DNA of 64,000 nt from Cheiracanthium punctorium (GCA_038373885.1 JAWZYV010006213.1:310001-374000), one strand, 5' to 3'. Positions 21,144 through 34,616 are shown, counted from the stretch's first letter. Notes: generated by a model from the sequence alone, not told the origin. Program-made: numbers and translations.

Positions 21144-23106
21144 GAAGATTGTGTACAAGTTCGGAACGAAGACGAATATGCGCAATTAGGCAAAAATTTC
21201 ATTGAGACAAAACAACAAGTAAATTTTCATACAGTGTGTTTGTTTTTTCTATAGGATTCATGAATGATGTCTACGGTTTGATGCACCAAACCGTTGCATG
21301 CAATTATTGAGTGAAGGAATTAAAAAAGAAGTTTCTGCAAAACAATATTAACTGATAGTACATAAGCTACTTTTTGTAGAGTATTTGAATCTGCTGAAAA
21401 TTCAAGAAACATATTTAACATTTATATATTTGAAAATCATATAATATTTCATGTAAACTTAATATTAAGAAAGTTAACAGCAAGTAAGTTTTCAATTCTC
21501 GTGTAATGAAAATAAAGGTTTATAAATGTAATATATTTGTACAGTGTTAAATCATAGGACAAAACAACCACTAGACCTCATTCCTTTTAAACGGAACTGC
21601 ATTTTTCCATATAGGTTTTCTGCATTTTACCAGTGTCTATCCACGAAAGAAGAAATTTGAGACATTATTTTTGGATGTCTCTTAAAGTTTGAACTAAGAA
21701 TAACAAAGAGGATTATGGGGCGTTAAACCGTTTATGAGTAGAAATCAAGTTTTGCTGAATTCCTTAAGGATCTGATGATTTCTGGAATTTTATAAACTTG
21801 TCAGTATTCTATAAATGTGCAAATAAAATGCGTTTTTTTATAAATTAAATGAAACTTACATTTTTAAATTTCCGATAACATTTTTTTTTTCATTTCTCAG
21901 GAAATGTAGTTCATTTTTGTTATTTCTAACTTCGTAAATTCCCTGAGTTTATATAAAACAGGATAATTTATCAAATTTAAATTCAAGATATGAAATAAAT
22001 GTTTTTTTCGTTATTTGATTTTTTTTTTCCTTTTTTATCTTGTATTATAATGAAATCCGGAGGTAAGCCAATTCGTGTATACATATAAATGTGTGTATGC
22101 ATATAGGCCTATCTCCTCCGGAACGGCGAGCAATTGAGTTTCGACTAAGGTGTCCACGGATTCGGAAATTTCTGAGGAATGCCTTCCGTGGTCTCGAATT
22201 TCGTAAATCAAACGATTTTAGGAGATATTGATAAAAAAAAGAAGTCAAAAAGTCTAATTTTTGCTCTCCGTAATTCCAAAATCATAACCCCTGTTGTGAG
22301 AAAAGTGCAAAATAAGCATCGTGGTTGCCATGTGCGGTGATTTTGCGAATAAAATGTTTCAATTTCTTAAAGTAAAAATAAAAGAATTAATAATAATGAC
22401 TTTTTTGTTAGTTTATATTTTTAAGGTTATTTTTTGAAATATAATATCGTGTGCGCATAGGAAATCGAAGCAGGAATGAAATATTTTATAGACACCATAA
22501 TAAGGATGGAAGATTTCCGAGACTAATGCGTTTTTTTTCTTTTTTTTTTTTTAGTTTGGTGAAAAATAAAGAGGCTGACATGGCGATTTTGAGAAAGTGA
22601 GTTCTAGCGGTTTGAATAGTTTTAGGCTTGGCGCAATTTACTGAGAGCTTAAGGAAATAGCATTTTTGAAAACAAGTGTATAGGTTTTATTAGAATGCAG
22701 CGTTAAATTTTAACTATCCGTGAAGAAATAATACAGTTAAGGGATTTCAAGCGATCTATCTTCAGAATTCTCACCAAAGTAAATTGATTGTGTCCGGGTT
22801 AAGGTACACGATACGCCAAGCCAGGGAGAATTAACCAATTCGAATAGGGTTTTTACTAAGAATGTCGTTTACCGTAAGATTTTAGTTTAATGTCTGTCTC
22901 ATTTCAGGTTCGAATTTGCAAATATTTTTTTCATCACATTTTACTTATTAGGCTTAGATTTGAAACTGGATATCATTTGAGACTGGTACATATGATAACA
23001 CTGGTTGCATATCCCGCTTGCTAGCTGGGGTACCCCGCTAGTGTATTCATATCTTCGTGAAGACACATGTACGTAGGTTAATTACCTTATGAACTGATTT
23101 TCTAAT
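21144..23106. other. no gene seen; short hairpins
   Basis: AT-rich. TCCGGAGG at 22066 and CCTCCGGA at about 22113 form a loose hairpin next to a GC-balanced block (22110-22230) that may be an old repeat. Nothing coding was recognised. Confidence 0.45.
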
Positions 23107-23239
23107 GACCGTATTCACCAAGAACTTGACACCCATGTTAACATCTTCAGACGTTAAATAATCAAATATACGTCCATTCAACATCTGACTCCTGTTTCGG
23201 TCGGTTAACACGGGTGTCAAGTACTTGGTGAATACGGCC
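23107..23239. mobile_element. 133-bp palindromic MITE
   Basis: The left half GACCGTATTCACCAAGAACT then TGACACCCATGTTAAC is the near complement of the right half (GTTAACACGGGTGTCAAGTA then CTTGGTGAATACGGCC). Arms of about 36 bp surround a central 60 bp. A clear target duplication is not visible, so the superfamily is unassigned. Confidence 0.8.
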
Positions 23240-25494
23240 GTAAGTGACTCATTGATTTCTGTTAGGGGCTTAAGGAATAAATTAAATAAAGGTTAAAAGC
23301 GGTAGTTTACTAAATGTAACAGTTCGTGACAGGCAATTAGAAATGGAGTGATAAACAACACTGTAATGTCACACTCGTGTTACAATGAGCTTTCAAACTT
23401 TTACGAAAATTATTACAACTTGTGTATCCGTCGAAGCATTTCCACTTTTATAGCAGACTTATTCACAAAACATTTAAATCTAGAGCTCCAACAGGATTCC
23501 GGTCATCGCAGCTTCTTGAAAAGTAAAGCAAATTCATGGAAACAGAACGTCAAATGTTGTTGCTGTTCTTCAACATAGGACTCAGTATAGTAATTTCAGG
23601 AAAGCAGGCATCCATTATAAATTTATCATTTTGTGAGTTAAAATTAAATGAAGATTGAATTGAATTTATACTTAAGGTTATTACGTTACGAGGACGGAGT
23701 TCGGGCATATCAAGTCTTGTGACAAAGAAGAGGAAGGATTAAAAATTTACACAGTAAAAGCTTTTTGTAAATTATGAAGCCCCTTTAAAATAAAAATATT
23801 GATAGTAAATTGCAGTATTTTGTTTGTTTTACTTTGCGAAAGCAACGCATGTGATGGACTGTATTTTTTAAATTGATTGCTTCTTCAAGATTTTCTTCAA
23901 AAATACAATCCTGCTTAGAAGGAGACAGAACTTCTAAATATTTCTAATCCTATTTACCTCTAACGACATTCAAAACCATATATTTGGTACCCATGTATAT
24001 AACGGTTCTTAGTTAAACAATTGCTTTTCATAAAAAAAAAAACCTTTCAATGACAGCATGCACAAAACATGTGATCCTACCTATAAATTACACACGTAGT
24101 GTAAATTTTTTTCATGCAAAAATTTGCATTAAGTTAACCTAGAAGCCACATAGTGCATGAAATTTTCTTACATCTTTCACGTTTCAAATTTGCCTAACAG
24201 TGATTAATGTTTAATATCTGAGAAAGGAAAACAGCACACCACGTTGCCACCCCCGTGCCAAGAAAAAGTGCTGATTTTTCATCACTCGGACAAGAAAATT
24301 AACAAGAGCGAAAGAGCTGTTAAATATTTATAAGGCGTGTTTCGAAGACATTCCTTATTCATGCTAACGATCCGGGACGTTGTGTAAATGAAAAGGTTTC
24401 TTTGGAAATAAAAAGTCTACACCTCTAAGAAAAGGAATTTGCGTTAGAAAAGGAAAACTTTCTGGTTTCATTAAATTTTATAACATGCATTTTTTTTTTC
24501 TCTCTCCTCAAAAGATGCTGAAAAAGTGTTCCTTAAAATGTTATTTATGAATTTGAAAACTTTAATACCAAATTCCTAGAAATCATTGCAAGAATAATTT
24601 CTGCATGCAATAGAATCTCCTTAATTTATTTTTTTAATTCAACAAAATCAAAAATTCTTCTCTGAGAAAAGTTACATAGAAATTAATTGAAACTATTAAA
24701 TCTGTTGTAAAATACATGTGTCGTATAACCTTCAGATCTATTCGCATGTTTTAATTAATCTTTTTTACACTGAAATTCTTTTGTTCATTCTATGGGCACA
24801 CGAGAGAAGTTGACTTGAAAACTATCTCTGAAACTAAAGATTACTTTTTTGCAGAACAAACAATCTAAAGTCGACATATTTTGATAACATTGTCACTCAC
24901 GATTTTAAGTTACAGCTAATAATAGTGGCTCCGTCTCCTGAACAAGTTTTTCAATAAAAAAATAACAATTTATGCGTTCTGAAAAAATATCTTTTGTAGA
25001 TCTAACAAAATATACTAAGTGTAATTAATTTATTTTTCTATATGGCAAACAAAATCAATCTCAAAATTTTGTCAGTTCAGCATTAAAATATTAATAAATA
25101 AAAAGTTTCAAACAAAATTAATGAAAATTGGAAATGTGATTTATTTTGGAAAAAGAACACTGAAAAAAGTGTGTAACATCATTTTTTTATACAGATTTTT
25201 ATAGGCATATGCCTCTTTTGAAGACTGGAGAAGTCTCCATAGATAAGTAAAATTAATTCAAGTCATCATCTACAGCAAGTCATCTTCTGAGTACACATGC
25301 ACACATAAAGTATTTTTATAATTATGGATTTTTGAGAAGCTTTTCATTTAGGCTTTAATTAATTATCTACAGAATAAACCGTATTACACCTATAGAAAAA
25401 ATTTATATAAATATTATATATATAATCTTTAAATCTTATATAATTTTTTTCTAAAAACGTATTTTAAAACCATTGCTTAAAGAGTTACCAGTAA
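23240..25494. other. no gene seen
   Basis: AT-rich with short frames lacking splice or family evidence. Confidence 0.5.
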
Positions 25495-25770
25495 TAGTGC
25501 TGGTCTTAATGTCAAAAACTCGAGGTTGGCCACTTTTGGTGATTTATCGCCAAGCTTGGCATCAAAAAATAAGTTCCCAAAGTATAACTCCACTTGGCGA
25601 TGCCTTCTATATCTCTATCTAACGGTATGGAGTTTTGGTAGGTTTTCTCCAGATGTAACGTGAATACGCGTTAGAACCCCTTAAAAAATCCTCCTACCAA
25701 GGAAGCGCCCATCCTTGACAGATCGCCCTAGCGTAACGTTGCTATCATTACACAAACAAACAAACGAATT
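25495..25770 (+). repeat. SINE with shared core, unusual head
   Basis: The core at 25632-25671 contains TTTTGGTAGGTTTTCTCCAG then ATGTAACGTGAATACGCG, followed by CTCCTACCAAGG and CAGATCGCCCTA, and a (ACAA)n-type tail. The head (25500-25630) lacks clear box A/B sequences. Instead it has TCGCCAAG...CTTGGCGA inverted repeats. Confidence 0.7.
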
Positions 25771-27414
25771 TAGAATGGAAATAATTTTTCGTTATAAAGA
25801 AGTAATTTGAAGTCGGTTTTCTTTTTCTTTTTTTACTTCTAGTCATACTTGTTATCCGTGTACAAACGCTTATGCTTACTTGACGAAATTAACTTTGCAT
25901 AGAACTAACAGATATTAACGACTATAATATTCCTCAGACCTTAGAAACATTTTTTTTTTAGAATAATTCATAAAGTCTGTATAAAATATATTTTACTCAA
26001 TAGTAATTTGTTTATGTACAGTTGTCTGTGAAAACTTATACTGTAATGAACAACAATAGCTAAATGAGAAATTTTAATCTTAAGTATTTGTTTACTAGTA
26101 TTTTCCATGAAATTCGGGGCATTTACCCAGTACATATAAAACGCGGTAGACAGTAAAGGATTTCTAAGAATATTATGAATTATATTATCAACATTATCTG
26201 TTTCTAGAAATATGTCACTTAACAGAACTCTTACTCAGTCCTCGATCCTTCCTTTTGTTATTTACCAATCACTTATAAATACCCCACAACCATTTTACCG
26301 TTTTGTCAGAAAGCTCTATAGCTTCTCAAGTATAGCCTAAAGTAATTATCTGGAGTACTGAAGGACTCTTGCTTTGCGAAGTACCATCTGGGTCTTTGTG
26401 AATTGTTTTCTTTCCCCATGCTTAACTGATATATTGCTTCGAAGAACTGATTTTCGATACAGCAGTGTAAAAGTACGAAACCTTATTTTGTCTGTATTCC
26501 TTGTGTATATTAACGAAGCTATTAGAAAATATGACGCGTATTATTTTATAATGCAGTTAAAATATTTGTTAATTTTATTCTGCAAATAAATGGAAGAATT
26601 GATAATACTTGATTTCACCGCAGAAATTTAGAATTAATGAATTTTTGAGCGTTTTCTTAGAAATGAAATAAAACTGCACGAGACCACATTTCTGAAATAA
26701 TGCAGTACGAAACAGTACGATTAAGTTACTATTTATGAAACAGTACGATTATGTTTATATATTATTTATATATATGTGTGTGTGTATATGTACAATATTC
26801 CCACTGAATTCCGCAGTGTTTTCAATAGATTCTGAGCGGCAAGAGCTATAGTACAAGTAAGGTCATGTTACAGTAAAGTTGCTGTACGTTACTCAAGGAA
26901 ACCACTTTCAGCGCCACCTGGAGGCTTAACTTGGGTTTAGCGTTTTTCGATAATACATGATTTTAATAGAGCAATTAAGAAAAATTTTATGCTCGTTTAC
27001 GTTATATTAATGAAATAAATTTACATAATTTCGCATTTCTTAATATATGTATGTTTAAGAGAATATTAATGATTTCAACTATGTACACACTCTCAAAAGA
27101 GTGTTTCAGAGTAAATAAAAAATTTTATGTCGGTTTCATATTTTGTTATTTATAAAAAGTGCATCATGCACATGTAATGCTGTTTTCACTTATTTATTTG
27201 AGTTGCTTGTTGTTGTTTTTTAAGAAACTCGCGTTTAGCACTTAAATTAAAAAACAAATTATAATACGCACGTAACTCTAAAATAAACTGCGATAATATT
27301 TTGAAAGACGTGTGCTGTCCTTCGTTCTTCGGTAAGATACTTTGCAGAGGAAGGACGAATCTTTTGTTTCTCTGAAAATACCGAGATTATATCTGTTACA
27401 TGAATATTTATTTA
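25771..27414. other. no gene seen
   Basis: AT-rich, including a short (TG)n at about 26774. No gene was recognised. Confidence 0.5.
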
Positions 27415-27416
27415 TA

Positions 27417-28000
27417 CATGGTGTCTCAAAAAGTCGCTGATAAACGTAACATATTGGTCTGTCATACCATGTCAAACAAGAAGGAGTTTTTTCCGGAAAT
27501 GCAAACGGCGACCGCTAAAGTGCGATCCTCATAATCTTATGGAAGCGTGTATTTTAGCCAAGGACACATTGCCGGAGGTGAATAATTCGGTTTACTAACT
27601 CAGAATTGGTCGATATGCATTATGTGTATGTTGACGCGGATGGGAATGGACGAACGGCGGTAAAGAGGTTCCTTGAGAGCAATGTTCGCAGAAGTAGACA
27701 GTATGGAGAAATGATGTCAAAAGAAGTGCAACTTTTATTAATTGACTTACGTATTAGTATGACTTTCCATCCGCGGCACCATACGCGTAATGCATATCGT
27801 CCAATCCTGCGCTAGTAAACTGATTCATTCATCTCCGGCAAAGTCCAAGGCTGAAATGATCACGTATCCGTGAGCCTGAGAGCATCTCCCTTTAGCGGTC
27901 GCCGTTTGCATTTCCGGGTACAAGTTCCTATGTAAGTCTTGTTTGTCGTGGTACTACAGCATTCATGTTAAGTTTGGCAACGGCCTTTGGAGAGACCCTG
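27417..28000 (+). mobile_element. non-autonomous IS630/Tc1/mariner-type element with ~110-bp TIRs
   Basis: TA lies at 27415-27416 and 28001-28002. Ends CATGGTGTCTC and complement of CAGGGTCTCTC open inverted repeats of about 110 bp. Their inner parts include a 28-bp stretch identical between 27493-27520 and 27890-27917 (ACGGCGACCGCTAAAG within it). The centre keeps a short transposase N-terminal fragment, so this is an internal-deletion derivative. Confidence 0.85.
27606..27740 (+). pseudogene. transposase N-terminal fragment
   Basis: VDMHYVYVDADGNGRTAVKR then FLESNVRRSRQ resembles the helix-turn-helix start of IS630/mariner-like transposases of arthropods (pattern ...DMHxxYGxAxGNGRxAxRLYxExxPxRR...). 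The rest of the gene is absent. The frame runs on to 27815 without further resemblance. Confidence 0.6.
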
Positions 28001-28002
28001 TA

Positions 28003-29494
28003 TTGCGCTCTGTTGCATGCCTATCTATTTATTTATCTTTACTACTGCAAGTACGCAGCTTTATATTATCTTGAAGAAAAACATACTTTTATTCTCAATT
28101 TCCCAGGAAAAAAAGTTCAAAAAGCTATTCTTTGAAGATGTGAAATCTGAAAGAAACCAATTATCAGGCATACAAAAGCATGAAGTAGTTCGCGAATTTC
28201 AACAAATATTTTCCGTTACACAGCACTGGGAAAAAGCACTCACTGGTAGCATTATTATTTAGGAAAAAAATTATTCTGCTTCAGATTTTACATACAAAAA
28301 ATATCTGGGAGTGTAAAAATTTTTTTGCGAAGAACAAATCTAGTTTCCTCTTTCTAGAAACTGAGTTTTGCGTGAGAAAAGTTTATTGGCGAAGTGACAC
28401 TAAAATAAAATTTTGTTCGAGAGATCAATAATGATATCTTAGAATACGACTCCGTATAAAGTTACTGAAGTATTGTTATAGATATCTCTTGTGCGAAGCA
28501 GAAATTTTCTAGTACGGTCTCCAAAGTTTTTCAAAATAAGTAGGTACATGAAAAGTGGATATTTTTATGGGAAATGCTATTAACAGGAGTTGTTTGGTAA
28601 TTGTTTACTAGAATGAACTGTTCTGCGAACAGTATGAAAAGGCATTTTGTTTGAGTTTTTAGAAATATTGTGTGACCAGAAAGTAATTTGTTGTTATTTT
28701 TCTTATTATTATTTCAAAGTGTATTTAACTATTGGTATCGCTTAAAATACAATTAAAAAACAGTTAAAATTTAATTATTTAATTTTAAAGGTAAGACCCT
28801 AAATATATGACTATGAATTCCACTAATTCATTCAGAAATATGCAACTGAAAAAAAAAAAAAAAAAAAGATTTTTTTTTTTTGGGGGGGGGGGTAAAAACA
28901 AAGTTCGAATATAAAAGAAGACAATTGTTTAATTTATTTATGTCTTTAGAGATTTGAGGAAAATGAAGGTTCCACCAACTACCCTTTATTGAAAATGTGC
29001 ATTCAGTTAAAGCTTTTAACCGTAAAATGTAAACTTGAATCTAGGAACGATACCTTTACCTAGGAAAGATACCTAGGAACAATACCGTTTATCCTTTTCA
29101 CATAAAACACTTCATGAAATATGGATAAATAGGCACTCGCGCAACTAAATCTAACATTTTGGAAACAGCATAAGTTATGATATTTTTAAACACATTCAAT
29201 TACAGTTCTTATATATACATATATATTAATGTAAATTGAATAAAATTATTCATATAGTTGAAGCCTAATCACTATAATAAAAACATAAAAATACATTTAA
29301 AATCTACAAATATTTGTATTCTATGATTTGTATTGATTTCTGAAAAATTGTGACTTAAGTGTTCTTTTCTAACTAAATAATTAGTTGGTGATTTTTGTAC
29401 TTAATCGTGTGTACAAACTACCGGAAAGAATTTTTAAGATTGAATATAAACTTTTCCGTGAACATAATATATTGTAGCAAAAAGCTCAAAACCA
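28003..29494. other. no gene seen; homopolymer junction
   Basis: AT-rich. At 28849-28892 an A run, a T run and a G10 run follow each other directly. No gene was recognised. Confidence 0.5.
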
Positions 29495-29745
29495 GCAGTT
29501 GCCGCAGCTTGGTTGGCACGAAATGCTGGCATCGAAAAGCTGAAAGTTCAAATCCGAGCCCTGTAGGTTTCAGCAGAGACAGAAGCTCCTTTTGAAAATG
29601 TTATACGACGTTTTCCCATCCTATCACTTTCTGTTATATGCAGATCTGTTTCGTTTTGTAATATGCAAATTCTTGGTTGTTCCGATTGCGTCCAACAGCT
29701 TAGAAGTCATTTCAGCCCAATGACATTGCGTTAGCCTAATAAAGT
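29495..29745 (+). repeat. tRNA-derived SINE (third type)
   Basis: Box A-like CAGCTTGGTTGG (29505-29516) and box B AGTTCAAATCC (29545-29555) are tRNA-spaced. The body that follows, ending near CTAATAAAGTTG, has no match elsewhere in the window. A real tRNA gene is unlikely because the acceptor stem does not pair. Confidence 0.55.
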
Positions 29746-29909
29746 TGTTTGTTCAGTTAATGGTGAAGCTAGCACCATCTTGCGACAATAAATATCTATA
29801 CAAATTACTTTTATGTATGTTGAATGAAATGTGACAGGTGTACTGGTATTTCTATTTGGAAATATACTCAGCTATATTAATTGGACAGAAAATTCCGCCT
29901 AAACCCAGA

Positions 29910-30145
29910 CTCACCATGGCACAGTGGTTATGTCACTGAAAATGGTAGACAGCCGAAGTGTGACGGTCCCGGGTTCGGGTCCCGTCGCGCGGCTGCCGAT
30001 CTAATGGTCTGCAATTTTGGTAGGTTTTCTCCAGATGTAACGTGAATACGTGATAGAACCCTTAGAAATTCCTCCTACCAAGGCACCCCCATACTTAGCA
30101 GATCGCCCTACGTAGAATTGCCGTAATCACACACACCAAACCAAT
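29910..30145 (+). repeat. tRNA-derived SINE with shared core, best copy
   Basis: Box A TGGCACAGTGGTTA (29917-29930) and box B GGTTCGGGTCC (29972-29982) form a good internal promoter. The core at 30013-30052 is nearly identical to those at 25632 and 45738, followed by CCTCCTACCAAGG and CAGATCGCCCTACG. A CA-rich tail follows (ACACACACC). SINEs carry no protein and depend on LINE machinery. Confidence 0.8.
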
Positions 30146-30329
30146 CCGACTAAACCCAATGTGATAAACCTAGTGATAAATAGTACAACAAATGTGATTA
30201 ACTCTTGTTTGTAAAAAATGAAGCACATAAAGGGATCACCATAACCAAATGAAATTTAATTTATAAGACTTGTATTAGTTGAAATAAATGATCAAATTTT
30301 CAAAGCAAAAAAAGAATATTAAATATCCG

Positions 30330-31817
30330 AAATCTGTAATTGGTGTGGCCACCATGCATATCATTAAGTGCTGTTATACGACGGGCAAAGAGTCAAACAG
30401 ATTTTGAATGTATGCTTGGAGAAGAGCATTCCATATTTCTTGTAGGCGTTCCACAAGTTCATCTGTTGAAGCTGTAGGACGAGGATCACGAGCGAGACGC
30501 CGACCCCACACATGTTCAATAGGTGGCATATCTTCCGAAAAAGCAGTCCACGAAAGAATCTGTATGTTTTCTGTTAAAAAAAAAGTCTTGCATATTCCTT
30601 GTCCCATGTGGGGGGGGCACTATCCTGCTGAAAGATAAATCCAGGAATGCCTTGAAGGAAAGGAACGACTTCGTGCTCCAGAACATCCCTGGTGTACCTG
30701 TCGCTGTTGGGATTAACCACAATTCGTAGCAGCTGAGATCGTCCATGATACGCAATCGCACCCCAGACCATGACTCATGGTGTTCGTCTACTATGTCTTC
30801 CGATAATGCATTCCGGAAGGTTGGGTTCACTAGCATAACGTCTAGCATGAATGCGGCCTTCATGGTGCCACAAATTAAAGCGAGATTCGTCAGAAAACAC
30901 CTCTTGTTGCCAACCTGCACACCAGTCTCTAAGTTCAGGAGCCCATTGCTGCCACAAGCATCGATGGTTTCGCGCGAGGGGGATCCTGTATAAAGGAGTT
31001 TGTGCACGGCGCAGCAGGCGCCGACGAATTGGTGAAGCAGAGAGTGATACACCTGTAGCAGTAGACCAATGTGCTGCCAACAGTCTAGATCAGGGGTTCC
31101 CAAACGTTTTTGCCGCGGCACCCTTGTCAGGCTAAAAACATTTCGCGGCACCCAACTATGGCTGAAAACTTTCCCGGAGGTAAAGCAATTAGGTTAGAAT
31201 GAAACAGTTTGGATGCATTTTTCATTACTTCTTTTATGTTGTTTATAGGGCTAATTATCGATCCAGTACTGTCTTGGGAAATGGATATAGAATTTTGACA
31301 TCCCTCTCCCATTTCAGGGAGTTCCTGTAAAAGAGAGGCCACTGGTCACTAAACTGCCTCGAACTTGACTGAAATATTTCTATTTTCGCCCACTTGCTCA
31401 CTGGTTTGACTAACGTTTTGTGGGATACCGGTTCAGGGAAAATTGTTTGATTATGCTCTATTACTAATACATCTTTTCTTGATTATCTCCGTGGCAGCCT
31501 AGGGTGCCGCGGAACACAGTTTGGGCACCACCCTCAGGTCTAAATGAAGCGCTGTTCTCTTCATCAGCGCCATGCAGATCAAGTGTCTATCATCACACAT
31601 TAAGGGCATTTTTCGGTGTCCACTCCCAGATTTTCGAGTTGTCCCGTTCTCGTCTGTACACTGCTTTCAAACTCGAAGTACTTTGTTTCTGTTACGCTGC
31701 ACACGAGCTGTGAGCTATTGCGCGATAGGAAAATCCTCCTTCATGAAGGGCAATGTTTCTTCCCCATTCAGTTTCCGTAAGTTCTTCAAATTTCGCCTTT
31801 TGCCGTCGACGAGGCAT
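30330..31817 (-). pseudogene. Tc1-like transposase, interrupted by a MITE
   Basis: Reading from 31817: MPRRRQKAKFEELTETEWGR, then NIALHEGGFSYRAIAHSS (helix-turn-helix), then decayed sequence to 31538. The MITE occupies 31537-31091. After it come LAAHWSTATGVSLSASPIRR, then EVFSDESRFNLWHHEGRI with the first Asp (about 30895), MVWGAIAYHGRSQLLRIVVN (30771), IFQQDSAPP with the second Asp (about 30615) and DMPPIEHVWGRRLARDPRPT with the Glu (about 30525). The end is near 30330-30374. Several frameshifts make it non-functional. Confidence 0.85.
31091..31537. mobile_element. hAT-type MITE inserted in the Tc1-like pseudogene
   Basis: Left end CAGGGGTTCCCAAACG then GCCGCGGCACCC. The right end in complement is CTGAGGG...CCCAAACTGTG then CCGCGGCACCC. 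The 8-bp duplication is GTCTAGAT (31083-31090) and GTCTAAAT (31538-31545), 7 of 8 identical. Removing it rejoins the transposase reading. The interior carries no hAT transposase. Confidence 0.85.
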
Positions 31818-32325
31818 AGTTATGTCTCACTTCACATTTACCACAAACATATAAGCACAGACAGTTTTTAACATCCCGCTAAAACCCTTTATTTTTACGG
31901 TTTCAGCAGCAGTACAGAAGGCGTTGCTCAGTCCATGCATGCGTACTGGCTTTGAAATTTTAATCCTTTACTTTACAGTGTATATTTTGCATTTCTTGAA
32001 AATTTTAGCTGAATCGCATCATTCTTTCATTCTGTTGCATTTTTTACAAACGGGAGTATAAAAACAACTATGCATCCAAGCAACTCCAGTTTGTTACATT
32101 TCATGCTTTTCTTGCCTCAAACTTCACTGCTCATAAATAAAAGTTAAATAATTCCAGGGTATAAAATAATCTTCCTTTTACAATTTAACTACTAAAAATA
32201 TCTAAGTGTAAATAAATAGAAGGCAATTTTTGTACTTAGTTATGTGTAGAAATTATTTTTAAAAGTCAACATAACTTTTTCCACAAGAATTTACATGCAT
32301 TAAAATTCAATATAACCTTTTCCAC

Positions 32326-32358
<33 letters not shown>

Positions 32359-33916
32359 CAAATTATTTTATGCCTTACGATCAAAATGTGACACGCGAAA
32401 TGATAATTTTATTTTAAACATGTTAAGCAGTATTGATTCAACGGGAAATTCCGCCTAAACATTCATTAACCCAAATGCTAACACGTTTCAGTCTGTAATG
32501 TTTTTAAATAAACCTTCCTCGTCGCATTTTTGTAATGAATCTTGATCCAAGGCCTGCAAATTATATTGCGTGATGCGCTGCATTAGTATTATACAAAGAG
32601 CGAAATAATCAAGTACAGCTAAAATGGTTTTTAAATACAGGTATTACATTGATGCTTCATAATTTTTCATTATTCTTGCAGGTCATTGATTTCGACTATA
32701 ACAAAAATTTCTTTTGTAAGAAAACCTTAATTATGATTTTAAAAGCAAATCACTGTCTGAAAACGCTCGTGCGTTATGCCTATTTATATACGTACACAAG
32801 TACTAGTAAATACAAACCAATAAATATATTTTAGTTTAATATCATCACTCGTTAACTAATCATTAAAGTGGGAAGTGTCGAATACCGGTTAACTGTCCAC
32901 GGCTCTTAAAATTGATTATTGTAGACTGATTACGTGACAGTCAAACACTATAGTTAAGAAAATATTCATTTATATGGTAAGCTGCGATATCTAATCAAGT
33001 TATATCACTTAAACATGAATGATTTAAATCAAACGAAGTTTTAACATGTTTAGTGTTAATTATATGAATTTCCTTTGTGTATGCTGTTTCAAAAGAAATT
33101 GATTTTCTTAAAATCTCTAATAAAAACTAACTTATTTTGGATGCATGTTGCGTGCTATGTGTATAATGTTATTTAAATACATTTTGTATATTACATATTT
33201 TTAAAACCTACTGACTGTCGAGAAACGTGAGATATTTAGATCTCAATGTTATGGTTCATTTAAGCAAAGCATAATTTGTTCCACATACTATTGAAATCAT
33301 AAGGTTTCAATATGTACAAAAAGAAAGTTTTCTAAATTTTGCTACAAGCTAGAATATGCCGGGATGCATTGCATCCATAGTGCATCCTGTTTTGTGTCAC
33401 ATTGATTACAAGCATGAGGTGTGCATTTCAAATCTCTTCATATCCGACAAAAATCTCACACCTCAAATTAAACAGGAATCTTAAAATTGTGTTTAAAAAG
33501 CCTATTACACTTTTAAACGTCAAGTAGAAAGCGTATCTTCTAATAAAAGCCAAATTCTCAATTTCTATTTCAGTAGTAAAATTTTATTATAACACATAAA
33601 CAAAGACTATCAAGGAACTTTTAGTGGTAAACGATGTCCTACAAGTTCTTTTCAGCTGTGTGAATTTCAAAAAATAAATAAATAAATAAACCAAATATAT
33701 TCATGTATTCAAAAAAGGATAATTCAGTAACATTCAAATAGTCTTTTGTGCAACAGCAAACAAAGGTAAAATAACGGCAAACAAATGTCAGTGTGTAGGA
33801 TTTACACATTCACAAGCGTTAAATTCATTTATTCAAAATTAAAGCATCGGCGCATATGTACGTCAATTTAGAACTACAAAAAATCTTTAAGAATCACTTT
33901 AACAGGAAATACAAAA
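31818..33916. other. no gene seen; microsatellite
   Basis: AT-rich. (TA)n lies at 32337-32357. No gene was recognised. Confidence 0.5.
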
Positions 33917-33936
33917 AGGTCCACATATGTGGACCT
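33917..33936. repeat. 20-bp perfect palindrome
   Basis: Half-site AGGTCCACAT followed by its exact complement, centred on CATATG. It is in the style of the palindromes next to piggyBac ends in this window, but no TTAA-flanked CCC end is adjacent. Confidence 0.7.
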
Positions 33937-34318
33937 CTGGAGCGAAGAAACTACTCTTGTCAACCTACTTGATATCCAAAGCACCAGAGATCGACAGATG
34001 TTATTAGTGTGTGAAAGCGAGTTGATGTTTTTTCAAAGGTAACTCACCTCATTCATATCTAAAGAATTAGGTTCATTAACACAACATCTGGAAAATTTTC
34101 ACAAATTTTAAAGGCAAATGGGATGAAATTAAATAATTTAAAAAATTAAAATAAATAACTAAACTTGTGCTTTGAAAGACAAGCTTCGACTACCGCGGCT
34201 TTGTTATAAGTGAAAACAAAAACGTACATGTGGATCCATCGCAGGTAAAAAATGATACAGTGGAGTTATAATTGTTGTAATATAGCCTATATAACCCGAA
34301 ACTTATAAATGGAATTCT
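33937..34318. other. no gene seen
   Basis: AT-rich sequence without recognised features. Confidence 0.45.
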
Positions 34319-34322
34319 TTAA

Positions 34323-34616
34323 CCCTATGAGCGTCTTTGAAATGGGCAAATAATGTATCTTTCATCCGAATGACATCCGAAAAAGTTGTTTTCACGGTAA
34401 AATTTTAATGCAGCTTTAAAATTATAGCAAAAAAATTAATAGGAAATTTACTAATTATTAAAATATAAACTTTTAAATTACTTACAAGCTTACAAGCTTT
34501 AATATCGAAATAAATTCTATAATACCTGAGTGTTATAACTAATTTAAGATATAGATGCATTGCAATGAAATCTGGAAAGAATTGGATGAGATTTTACACC
34601 ACAACCACTTGGAGGG
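34323..34616. mobile_element. possible piggyBac-type MITE (294 bp)
   Basis: TTAA at 34319-34322 followed by CCCTATGAGCG, and TTGGAGGG followed by TTAA at 34617-34620. Only the outer CCCT/AGGG pair, so assignment rests on the TTAA flanks and size. Confidence 0.45.

Noticed and set aside
30523..31135. Plus-strand frames up to 94 residues
   Set aside because: Antisense to the Tc1-like transposase remnant.
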